From Brevundimonas sp. (GTDB lineage Bacteria > Pseudomonadota > Alphaproteobacteria > Caulobacterales > Caulobacteraceae), in assembly GCA_003248965.1 (NCBI GenBank), contig QFQU01000015.1, positions 62,001-126,000 of the forward strand: a DNA stretch of 64,000 nucleotides. The letters are read 5' to 3'. This document shows positions 46,078-53,319 of this stretch, in pieces; position 1 is the stretch's first letter; every line of letters begins with the position of its first letter. The translations under genes were made by a program, and so were the position numbers. The notes under the pieces are model-generated. The model saw only the letters and a list, made by a program, of their open reading frames with translations, was not told the origin of the DNA and searched no databases.

Positions 46078-46329
46078 TTGGATTCCTACTATTGCATCGT
46101 CAATCTGCCCGGCGTGCCGGTGCGCGACATCTGCGTTCTGGACGCCGCATCCGACGCGGCGGCCAACCAGGCGCTGGACGAGGTAGTGCGGCGCTGGCCA
46201 GGCTTCGAGACCCTGTATCTCTACTGCGGAGAGCGGATGGTGACGGTTCTCAGCAACCCCGGCCTGGGCTTCGCCGAGCCGCTGGCGGACATGCCGCTGG
46301 CGGACGTGCGGTTCGCCACCGCCGCCTGA
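46078..46329 (+). CDS. small protein under a SigT-type promoter
   Basis: 83 residues, unrecognised. Starts with TTG, with GAGGAA 7 nt upstream. The sequence (DSYYCIVNLPGVPVRDICVL; FETLYLYCGERMVTVLSNPG) looks like a small alpha/beta soluble domain with no signal peptide. The perfect SigT-type promoter upstream makes it a probable member of the general stress regulon. It ends 4 bp before the convergent moeB-like gene. Confidence 0.7.
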   Translation: MDSYYCIVNLPGVPVRDICVLDAASDAAANQALDEVVRRWPGFETLYLYCGERMVTVLSNPGLGFAEPLADMPLADVRFATAA

Positions 46330-46333
46330 AGAC

Positions 46334-47080
46334 TCAGCCCGCGCACACCGGACAGGCTGGATCGGGCGCGATCCTGACGGTGCGCGCGGTTCCCGCAAGA
46401 CCGTCATAGAGCAGAAGCCGCCCCGTCAGCGGCTGACCGGCGCCGGTCAGCACCTTGATCGCCTCCAGCGCCGCCATGGACCCGACCACGCCCGCCAGAG
46501 CGCCGACGACCCCCACCCGGGCGCAGGTCTCGGCGTCCGGCGGCATTTGGGGCACCAGGCAGCGATAGCAGGGCCGGCCCGCGAACACGGCGACCTGGCC
46601 GCTCCAGCGGCCCAGGGCGCCCGACACCAGGGGCCGGCCGGCGGCCACACAGGCCGCATTGACCAGAAACCGCGTCTCGAAATCGTCGGTCCCGTCCAGC
46701 ACCAGGTCGAAATCCTCGATGCGGGCGAGGGCGTTTTCGGCCGTCAGACGCTCGGCGAAGGTTTGGACCGCGACATGGGGATTGAGCCCCTCCAGCCGCG
46801 TCGCCGCCGCCTCGACCTTGGGCCGCCCCACGTCGGCCGTATCGAACAGTATCTGGCGCTGAAGATTGGACAGGGCCACGGCGTCGTGGTCGATCAAACC
46901 CAGGGTTCCGACCCCCGCCGCCGCCAGATAGAGGGCGGCCGGGGCGCCGACCCCGCCCGCACCGACGATCAGGACCCGTGCCCGCTTCAACGCCTGCTGG
47001 CCCGGGCCGCCGACCTCGGACAGGACCAGATGGCGGGCGTAACGTTCGACTTCGTCTTCGGTGAAGGCCATGCCCGTCAT
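46334..47080 (-). CDS. moeB: HesA/MoeB/ThiF-family adenylyltransferase
   Basis: 248 residues. Adenylates the C-terminal glycine of a sulfur-carrier protein such as MoaD or ThiS for molybdopterin or thiamin synthesis. The ATP site is VGAGGVGAPAALYLAAAGVG followed by DHDAVALSNLQRQILF; zinc cysteines are in CYRCLVP and the C-terminal CPVCAG. No MoaD or ThiS gene is near, so the choice between MoeB and ThiF is open. Two candidate ATGs (47080, 47071) are in frame. Confidence 0.87.
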   Translation of the reverse strand: MTGMAFTEDEVERYARHLVLSEVGGPGQQALKRARVLIVGAGGVGAPAALYLAAAGVGTLGLIDHDAVALSNLQRQILFDTADVGRPKVEAAATRLEGLNPHVAVQTFAERLTAENALARIEDFDLVLDGTDDFETRFLVNAACVAAGRPLVSGALGRWSGQVAVFAGRPCYRCLVPQMPPDAETCARVGVVGALAGVVGSMAALEAIKVLTGAGQPLTGRLLLYDGLAGTARTVRIAPDPACPVCAG

Positions 47081-47120
47081 CTAGCGATCCGGCGAGGCGG
47101 GCGCGAGCCCCGGACGAGCG

Positions 47121-47528
47121 TCAAGCGGCGGTCATGGCTCGGCTGACGTCGGTCAGCAGTCGTTCGACCCGCGCCTCGATCTGCGGATCGTCCGGCGCGC
47201 AGACCAAAAGCCGCTTCAGCGCCGGCGGCGCGTCGATCTGGGCCATGGCCCAGGCCGGAAACAGCCGTTCCGTGATCCGACGATCCGAGAGAATGCGCAT
47301 GTCGGCGTGGCGCCGGTCGGCGCGCAGTCGACCCATCAGCCGGTCCAGGTCCACTCTGCGCCCTTCGATCGCCTGGAAGAACCGGCCGTCGCAGCGCATC
47401 ATCACTCCGGTCAAGTGATCCCGACGATTGTTCCGATCGGAGACCCCGATGATGTCGATCAGGGCCAGCAGACTGTCGGCGGCGACGCCGATGGCGTCGC
47501 TGACGTAGACGATGCGGAACAAACTCAT
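47121..47528 (-). CDS. BLUF-domain blue-light sensor protein
   Basis: 135 residues, a stand-alone BLUF protein. The flavin-binding photoreceptor residues are present: Tyr8 (FRIVYVSDA), Asn34 (DRNNRRDHLTGV), Gln52 (GRFFQAIEG), Trp93 and Met95 (FPAWAM). BLUF proteins bind FAD and sense blue light by hydrogen-bond rearrangement around Tyr and Gln, then act through partner proteins. The C-terminal about 40 residues are helical, without an output domain. A divergent BLUF paralogue lies 83 bp upstream on the same strand. Confidence 0.9.
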   Translation of the reverse strand: MSLFRIVYVSDAIGVAADSLLALIDIIGVSDRNNRRDHLTGVMMRCDGRFFQAIEGRRVDLDRLMGRLRADRRHADMRILSDRRITERLFPAWAMAQIDAPPALKRLLVCAPDDPQIEARVERLLTDVSRAMTAA

Positions 47529-47611
47529 TGAATACTCTTACGCTTTTACTACGGCGCTAGCCGGAGGCGCAGGCGTAAGGCTATTGGGTTAAGGAAGTGC
47601 GCAGATGCGGC

Positions 47612-48019
47612 TCAGGCTGCCCGCGAGGCCCGCAATTCGTCGCAGCACAACAGGCTCTCCAACTCGGGCGCGGAGAGTTCGTCCAGACGCCGTCCGGCCA
47701 GCCGTTCGGCCGCCGCGTCCGCGGACAGCCGGTTGAGACGCATGGGTTCGGTGACGCGGCGATGGCTGATGGGCCGATCGTCCACCACGCGCAGGCCGGA
47801 GTGACGGCCGTCACGCGACTGCCGTTCGATCAACCGATCCAGATCGACGCGCGCGCCTTCCAGCATCTGCGCCGCCTGCCCCTCATGGAACAGCAGCACC
47901 GCGCCGACGTGGTCGCGCCGGTTGTTGTATTCGGCGACGCCCAGGATGGCGGCTACGCTGGCAGCCGTGCGCCCGGTCGCGCCGACCGTTTCGCTCACGA
48001 GGAGCACACGATAGAGCAA
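47612..48019 (-). CDS. degenerate BLUF-domain protein lacking the photoactive tyrosine
   Basis: 135 residues, the same length as the neighbouring BLUF protein and clearly homologous (YNNRRDHVGAVLLFHEGQAAQMLEGARVDLDRL against the paralogue). The position of the essential Tyr8 is Leu7 (YRVLLVSET) and the Trp/Met region is changed (VTEPMRL), while the key Gln51 and the Asn pair remain. It may bind flavin but should not signal in the usual way. The start is TTG, with AAAGGA 8 nt upstream. The region upstream (48020-48110) is strikingly AT-rich. Confidence 0.85.
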   Translation of the reverse strand: MLYRVLLVSETVGATGRTAASVAAILGVAEYNNRRDHVGAVLLFHEGQAAQMLEGARVDLDRLIERQSRDGRHSGLRVVDDRPISHRRVTEPMRLNRLSADAAAERLAGRRLDELSAPELESLLCCDELRASRAA

Positions 48020-48152
48020 TTCTCTATCCTTTAATTGACTTTACTTGGTAGAGTTTATCGCATTAAAGCGAAAACTAGGGTTAAAATATGACGCGGTTAT
48101 CTCGAAACCGCCCGGCCTTGATCGGCGTCGCAGGGCGGCCCATCTGCCGTCC

Positions 48153-48722
48153 ATGACCCAGCCTTATCCGACCGCCTCCGCCTTTCCCGACTGGCACGGC
48201 ACCACCATCCTGGCGGTGCGCAAGAACGGCCGCACCGTGATCGCCGGCGACGGCCAGGTCTCCATGGGGCCGACCATCGTGAAGGGCGCGGCGCGCAAGG
48301 TCCGCACCCTGGCCGGCGGCAAGGTCGTGGCGGGCTTCGCCGGCGCCACCGCCGACGCCTTCACCCTGATCGAACGGCTGGAGGCCAAGCTGGAGCAATA
48401 TCCCGACCAACTGGCCCGCGCCTGCGTCGACCTGGCCAAGGACTGGCGCACCGACCGCTATCTCCGCCGGCTGGAGGCCATGCTCCTGGTGGCGGACAAG
48501 ACGTCCATCTTCACCGTGACCGGCGTGGGCGACGTGCTGGAGCCGGAACACGGCGTCGCCGCCGTCGGATCGGGCGGCAACTACGCCCTGTCGGCCGCCC
48601 GCGCCCTGATCGAGGAGACCCAGCTGGACGCCGAACAGATCGCCCGCAAGGCCATGAAGATCGCCGCCGACATCTGCGTCTACACCAACGGCAATCTGAC
48701 GGTGGAGACCTTGGGCGACTGA
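48153..48722 (+). CDS. hslV: ATP-dependent protease subunit HslV
   Basis: 189 residues. Proteasome-like peptidase of the HslUV complex. The catalytic threonine is exposed after removal of a 17-residue prefix (cleavage before TTILAVRKNGRTVIAGDGQV), and the VGSGGNYALSAARAL and C-terminal ICVYTNGNLTVETL segments are standard. The partner ATPase gene hslU, commonly adjacent, is not next to it. Its 3' end overlaps by 43 bp a small gene on the minus strand. Confidence 0.95.
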   Translation: MTQPYPTASAFPDWHGTTILAVRKNGRTVIAGDGQVSMGPTIVKGAARKVRTLAGGKVVAGFAGATADAFTLIERLEAKLEQYPDQLARACVDLAKDWRTDRYLRRLEAMLLVADKTSIFTVTGVGDVLEPEHGVAAVGSGGNYALSAARALIEETQLDAEQIARKAMKIAADICVYTNGNLTVETLGD

Positions 48723-48865
48723 CCGCCAGGCCGCTGTCCGGGGGCCTGCGCGACCCGATCGCGAAACCGGTCGTACATGTCGTAATCGACCGCCCCGGCC
48801 AGAAGGATGCGCGGCGTATCGAAGGCGCTAGCGTTCAGCAGGTCCGCTGAAACGACGCCGATCAT
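48680..48865 (-). CDS. small protein, possibly a truncated Clp/S49-type peptidase remnant
   Basis: 61 residues. The first about 45 (MIGVVSADLLNASAFDTPRI, then LLAGAVDYDMYDRFRDRVAQ) resemble the N-terminus of ClpP-like proteins found in alphaproteobacteria, which begin with a strand-turn-helix of this kind. The rest of that fold is absent; the last 14 residues come from reading antisense through the hslV end. Its ATG overlaps the stop of the upstream gene (ATGA), so it should be translated. Family assignment is tentative. Confidence 0.5.
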   Translation of the reverse strand: MIGVVSADLLNASAFDTPRILLAGAVDYDMYDRFRDRVAQAPGQRPGGQSPKVSTVRLPLV

Positions 48866-49065
48866 TGCGCCTCTTGCACGCCGGCGTCATCGACCGGATA
48901 GCCCTGCGCCAGGGCCCAGGACTTGGCCTCGCCCACAGAGAAGAACGCCTGGCTTCGGACGCGTCGCGCGCCGTTATCGTCGATCAATTCGCACTCGAAC
49001 CACCGGATCGTGCGCCGGTCGGCGGTGTTGCAGGTCCGAGAAAAGATCAAGGCGTGGGGCGTCAT
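48862..49065 (-). CDS. small protein under a SigT-type promoter
   Basis: 67 residues, unrecognised. The sequence (TIRWFECELIDDNGARRVRS; FFSVGEAKSWALAQGYPVDD) resembles small soluble proteins; no signal peptide. A perfect SigT-type promoter ends 8 nt before the ATG, implying an mRNA with almost no 5' leader, and no ribosome site is seen. It is coupled by ATGA to the downstream small gene, making a two-gene stress operon. Confidence 0.65.
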   Translation of the reverse strand: MTPHALIFSRTCNTADRRTIRWFECELIDDNGARRVRSQAFFSVGEAKSWALAQGYPVDDAGVQEAQ

Positions 49066-49073
49066 GACGGATC

Positions 49074-49098
49074 AACGGCGCCCGCCCGCCGCAGTTCC
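49074..49098 (-). promoter_or_regulatory. EcfG/SigT general-stress promoter, leaderless arrangement
   Basis: On the minus strand GGAAC (49098-49094), exactly 16 bp, then CGTT (49077-49074). Only 8 nt separate CGTT from the ATG at 49065, so transcription would start at or next to the start codon. The rest of 49066-49216 is the hisS 5' region and contains an AT-rich patch at 49120-49150. Confidence 0.72.
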
Positions 49099-49216
49099 GC
49101 CCGATTACAGATTTTCCCTTCTACAACAAGATATTGCCAAGCCTTTAGTCCATGCGGCCGCTATTGGCGGCGCTGGATGATTTGCGCCGTCGCGCCCCTT
49201 GGCTTAAGCGCGCGCC

Positions 49217-50707
49217 ATGACCGACGAAGCCCCCATCCGCCCCCTCGCCCGCAATCCGCGCGGTTTCGCCGACAAGCGCGGGCGCGACCTGACCGCCGAA
49301 CGCCGCATCGTGGCGCGGGTATCCGAGGTCTATGAGCGCTGGGGCTTCGAGCCGCTGGAGACCCCGGCCTTCGAATACGCCGACGCCCTGGGCAAGTTCC
49401 TGCCCGACGCCGACCGCCCGAACGAAGGCGTCTTCGCGCTTCAGGACGACGCCGGATCGGAAGAGCCGGGCGACTGGATGGCTCTGCGCTACGACCACAC
49501 CGCGCCCCTGGCCCGGTTCGCGGCCCAGACGTGGGAGACCCTGCCCAAGCCGTTCCGCCGCTACGCCTATGGTCCGGTCTGGCGCAACGAAAAGCCCGGC
49601 CCCGGCCGTTTCCGCGAGTTCTGGCAGTGTGACGCCGACACGGTCGGCTCCGACCGGCCCGAGGCGGACGCCGAGATCATCGCCATGGCCTGCGAGGGTC
49701 TGCGCGGCGCGGGACTGGATGCGGGTCAGGCCCAGATCCGCGTCTCGAACCGCAAACTGTTCGACGGCCTGTTCGACGCGGGCGGCGTGACCGAGGCGGG
49801 CCAGCGTCTGACGGCGTTGCGCGCCATCGACAAGTTCGACCGGCTGGGCTGGGACGGCGTGGTCCAGCTTCTGGGCGAAGGCCGTCTGGACGAATCCGGC
49901 GACTACACCAAGGGCGCCCAGCTGCCGATGAAGGTGACGGGGGCCATCGAGGCCTTCCTGGCCTCGGCCAATACGCCCGGCCTGACGCGCGCCGAGACGC
50001 TGGAGGCCGTGGCCCGTTCCGGCGACCTGGGGGCGGCCGGTCAGGCGGCGCTGAACGAACTGGCCGCCATCGATCGGGCGCTGACCGCCATGCGCGTCGA
50101 TCAGGACGCGGTGAAGTTCGATCCGACCATCGTCCGCGGACTGGAATATTACACCGGCGCCGTGTTCGAGGCCGAACTGCTGCTGGACACCACCGACGAC
50201 AAGGGCCGCCCGGTCCGCTTCGGCTCCATCGGCGGCGGCGGCCGCTATGACGACCTGGTCGCCCGGTTCACGGGGCAGAGTGTTCCGGCGACCGGCTTCT
50301 CGTTCGGCGTCTCGCGTCTGGCCTCGGCCCTTCGCGCGGCGGGACGGGGCGCAGAGGACGCGGTGCGCGGCCCGGTGGTCGTCATCGTCTTCTCCGAGGA
50401 CGACATGGGCCACTATCTGAACGCCGTCGCCGAACTGCGCGCCGCAGGCGTCGCCGCCGAGCTCTATCTGGGCCGGGCCGGCATGAAGGCCCAGATGAAA
50501 TACGCCGACCGTCGCGGCGCCCCCGCCGTCGTCATCCTGGGCGGCGACGAGATCGCGGCGGGCGAGGTGACGATCAAGGATCTGGACGCCGGACGCGCCG
50601 CCGCCGCCGCCATCACCGACAACGAGGCCTGGAAGGCCGAACGGCCGGGCCAGATGAAGATCGCCCGCGAGGGCCTGGTCGCCGCCATCAAGGGCATTAT
50701 CGAATAA
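49217..50707 (+). CDS. hisS: histidyl-tRNA synthetase
   Basis: 496 residues. Charges tRNA-His. Class II motifs: motif 2 region YGPVWRNEKPGPGRFREFWQ, the histidine-specific RGLEYYTGAVFEAEL, and motif 3 SIGGGGRYDDLV...FSFGVSRL. The C-terminal anticodon-binding domain has VAAELYLGRAGMKAQMKYADRRGAPAVVILG. Longer than E. coli HisS (about 424) because of an insertion in the catalytic part, as in other alphaproteobacteria. Confidence 0.95.
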   Translation: MTDEAPIRPLARNPRGFADKRGRDLTAERRIVARVSEVYERWGFEPLETPAFEYADALGKFLPDADRPNEGVFALQDDAGSEEPGDWMALRYDHTAPLARFAAQTWETLPKPFRRYAYGPVWRNEKPGPGRFREFWQCDADTVGSDRPEADAEIIAMACEGLRGAGLDAGQAQIRVSNRKLFDGLFDAGGVTEAGQRLTALRAIDKFDRLGWDGVVQLLGEGRLDESGDYTKGAQLPMKVTGAIEAFLASANTPGLTRAETLEAVARSGDLGAAGQAALNELAAIDRALTAMRVDQDAVKFDPTIVRGLEYYTGAVFEAELLLDTTDDKGRPVRFGSIGGGGRYDDLVARFTGQSVPATGFSFGVSRLASALRAAGRGAEDAVRGPVVVIVFSEDDMGHYLNAVAELRAAGVAAELYLGRAGMKAQMKYADRRGAPAVVILGGDEIAAGEVTIKDLDAGRAAAAAITDNEAWKAERPGQMKIAREGLVAAIKGIIE

Positions 50708-50784
50708 GTTTCGATAAAATCGTCTTCGGACGTTGGGTTATCACCGATAAGTCGAAGAAAGTTCGATTGTCGCGAAACCGGCCG

Positions 50785-50936
50785 TTGACCCGCCCCCGCC
50801 GTCTGGGCCAAATGAACTCACTCGAGGGCAAGCGTTGCTCAAGCGCGCAGCACTCGAAGGCGTTTCGGGGAGGAAACGTCCGCTCTTTAAAGAGCAAGAT
50901 AGCCCGCTGCGACGTATCCCCCGCAGCGGGCTTTTC
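50785..50936 (+). ncRNA. candidate small RNA with intrinsic terminator
   Basis: A -35-like TTGACC (50785-50790) is followed by a run of structured sequence: hairpin CGTTTC-GGGGAG-GAAACG (50861-50878), palindrome GCTCTTTAAAGAGC (50882-50895), and a strong terminator at the end. No open frame with a convincing start is present, and the terminator is about 190 bp from the hisS stop, too far to be just its 3' end. The -10 element is weak, so the 5' end is uncertain. No known RNA family was recognised. Confidence 0.45.
50901..50935 (+). terminator. Rho-independent terminator
   Basis: An 11-bp perfect stem (AGCCCGCTGCG at 50901-50911 with 50922-50932) and TTT after it. Oriented for the plus strand. 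It ends either a hisS transcript with a 200-nt tail or the candidate small RNA. Confidence 0.8.
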
Positions 50937-51003
50937 TATGCCTGAAGCCCGAAAACTCGGCCTTTAGAACCTCTGGAGATTCCGCAGGTTTTCGCCATGA
51001 AAA

Positions 51004-51025
51004 AGGCCGGGGCGAACCCCGGCCT
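51004..51025 (-). terminator. terminator of the M13 peptidase gene
   Basis: A 9-bp GC stem (AGGCCGGGG with CCCCGGCCT) around a 4-nt loop; on the minus strand it is followed by TTTTT. It lies 24 bp after the peptidase stop. Confidence 0.8.
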
Positions 51026-51048
51026 CCTTCCCCTTCGACAGGCGGCGC

Positions 51049-53169
51049 CTACCAGATGCGGACGCGGTCGTCGGGCTTGAGATAGTATTTGGTCCCCGGC
51101 TGGACGTCGAAGGCGTCGTACCAGGCGTCGACGTTGCGCAGCGGACCGATGACGCGGAACTGCGCCGCCGAGTGCGGGTCGGTGGCGACCTGCTGCTTCA
51201 GCGCCTCGTCGCGATACTTCGACTGCCAGACCTGGGCCCAGCCGTAGAAGAAGCGCTGGTCGCCGGTCGTGCCGTCCAGCACAGGCGCGGGCCGTCCGTT
51301 CAGCGACAGGTGATAGGCTTCCAGACCCACGGCCACGCCCGAGGCGTCGCCGATGTTCTCGCCCATCGTCAGGCCCGGATTGATGTGATAGCCGGGCAGC
51401 GGCTCATAGGTGGCGTACTGCTCGCCCAGGCGCGTGGTCAGGGCCTCGAACCGGGTCTTGTCTTCGGCCGTCCACCAGTTGCGCAGCACCCCGTCGCCGT
51501 CGGACTTGGAGCCCTGGTCGTCGAAGCCGTGGCCGATTTCGTGGCCGATCACCCCGCCGATGCCGCCGTAGTTCACGGCCGGATCCGCGTCCGGATCGAA
51601 GAAGGGCGGCTGCAGGATGGCCGCCGGGAAGACGATCTCGTTATTGGCCGAGTTGTAGTAGGCGTTGACCGTCTGGGGCGTCATGCCCCACTCCGATTTG
51701 TCGACCGGCTCGTTCAGGCGGGCGAGATCGTAGTTCCACTCGAACAGGCCCTGACGTTCGGCGTTGCCGACCAGATCGTCGGCGCGGATGTCCAGGCCGG
51801 AGTAGTCGCGCCACTTGTCGGGATAGCCGATCTTGACGGTGAATTTGCGCAGCTTCTCCTGGGCGGCGGCCTTGGTCTCGGCTCCCATCCAGGTCAGGTT
51901 CTCGATCCGGTGCGACAGGGCGGTGCGCAGGTTGGCGACCAGTTCTTCCATCTTGGCCTTGGATTGGGCCGGGAAATACTGGCCGACGTACAGACGGCCC
52001 GTCGCCTCGCCCAGCGAACCCTCGGCGAAGGAGATGGCGCGCTTCTCGCGGCTGCGCTGCTCGGGCTGGCCGGACAGGTCGCGGGCGCGGAACTCCCACT
52101 GGGCGTCCGAGAAACGCTGCGACAGATAGGGCGCCATGTCGTCGGCGGTGTGGAAGGCCTCCCACGCCTGCAACAGCGCGACCGGCGTCTCGGCGTAGAT
52201 CGCCGCGATCTTCGGCATGGCCGTGTTCTGACGCACGATCAGCCGCGGCACGCCGCCCAGCTTGGCCGCGTCGTAATAGGCCTGCCAGTCGAAGCCCGGC
52301 GCCTGTTCGGCCAGTTGGCGAATGGTGAACTCGTTGTAGGTCTTGTCGCGGTTGCGGTTCTCGGCCGGGCTCCAGTGGGCGTCGGCGATCTTCTCTTCCA
52401 GGGCCACGATCTGGGCGGCGGTCTCGGCCGGGTCGGCCCAGCCGATCATGCCCAGCATCCGGGCCACATAGGCCTGATACTTCTCTTTCTTGTCGGCGTA
52501 GCGGGCGTCCAGATAGTAGTCGCGGTTGGGCAGGCCCAGACCCGATTGGCCCGTCGAAACGACGTAACGTGTCGGCTGTTTGGCGTCGATGGTAATGCCG
52601 GTGCCGAAGAAGGAGCCGCCGAAACGGCCGACCGTCTGACCCATATAGACGGCCATCTTCTCATGGCTGTCGGCGGCGCGGATGGCGGCCAGATACGGCT
52701 GCAGCGGCTGGGCGTCCAGTTGATCGACGCGGGCCTGGTCGATGTAGGAGCGATAGGCGTCGGCGATCTTGGCCTCGTCCGAACCGGGCGCCAGGTCGGT
52801 GCGCGCGGCCAGGCCGGTGATCAGCCCCTTCATCCGGTTGTCCGACAGTTCGCGCAGCAGGGCGAAGGAACCGTAGCTGGTGCGGTCCGACGGAATGATC
52901 AGGGCGTCCACGGCCTTGCCGTTGGCGAAGCGGAAGAAGTCGTCGCCCGGCTTCACCGCAGTGTCGCGCCCGGCCATGTTGAACCCCCAGGTCCCATACT
53001 TGGGCGCCTCGGTTCCCTGCCAGCCGGCGGCGGTCTCCTCACCCGAGAACAGCGAGACGATGGTGCAGGTTTCGTCCAGGCAGGCGTGGTCGTGATCGAC
53101 GTCCTGGGCCAGGGCGGCGGAAGGCAGAAGAAGCGCGCCGACGGCGGCGCCGATGAGCAGTCTTTTCAT
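51049..53169 (-). CDS. exported M13-family zinc metallopeptidase (PepO/neprilysin-like)
   Basis: 706 residues. A signal peptide (MKRLLIGAAVGALLLPSAALA) sends it to the periplasm. The M13 zinc site is VIGHEIGHGFDDQGSKSD (HExxH), the third zinc ligand Glu is in NPGLTMGENIGDASGV, and the family C-terminus PGTKYYLKPDDRVRIW is intact. N-terminal helical lid includes PGDDFFRFANGKAVD. Degrades peptides up to about 40 residues. The ATG at 53169 follows an in-frame GTG at 53172; AGGATA lies upstream. Confidence 0.93.
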   Translation of the reverse strand: MKRLLIGAAVGALLLPSAALAQDVDHDHACLDETCTIVSLFSGEETAAGWQGTEAPKYGTWGFNMAGRDTAVKPGDDFFRFANGKAVDALIIPSDRTSYGSFALLRELSDNRMKGLITGLAARTDLAPGSDEAKIADAYRSYIDQARVDQLDAQPLQPYLAAIRAADSHEKMAVYMGQTVGRFGGSFFGTGITIDAKQPTRYVVSTGQSGLGLPNRDYYLDARYADKKEKYQAYVARMLGMIGWADPAETAAQIVALEEKIADAHWSPAENRNRDKTYNEFTIRQLAEQAPGFDWQAYYDAAKLGGVPRLIVRQNTAMPKIAAIYAETPVALLQAWEAFHTADDMAPYLSQRFSDAQWEFRARDLSGQPEQRSREKRAISFAEGSLGEATGRLYVGQYFPAQSKAKMEELVANLRTALSHRIENLTWMGAETKAAAQEKLRKFTVKIGYPDKWRDYSGLDIRADDLVGNAERQGLFEWNYDLARLNEPVDKSEWGMTPQTVNAYYNSANNEIVFPAAILQPPFFDPDADPAVNYGGIGGVIGHEIGHGFDDQGSKSDGDGVLRNWWTAEDKTRFEALTTRLGEQYATYEPLPGYHINPGLTMGENIGDASGVAVGLEAYHLSLNGRPAPVLDGTTGDQRFFYGWAQVWQSKYRDEALKQQVATDPHSAAQFRVIGPLRNVDAWYDAFDVQPGTKYYLKPDDRVRIW

Positions 53170-53319
53170 CACAATATCCTAGCAGCCGCCCCTGACGAGC
53201 GGGTCGGGGCGGACCCTATCCCTGGCAGGGGTGGTGTCGCCTTAAAAAAAGTTCATGAAACGCACGCAGCGTCTCGTCACGGGCGCGCCGTCAGGGTTTG
53301 ATGGCGGGACGGAGGGCGG

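Noticed and set aside
49064..49180. 38-codon plus-strand frame before hisS (starts MTDQRRPPAAV)
   Set aside because: It lies across the SigT promoter of the opposite strand, has no ribosome site, and codon use is not coding-like.
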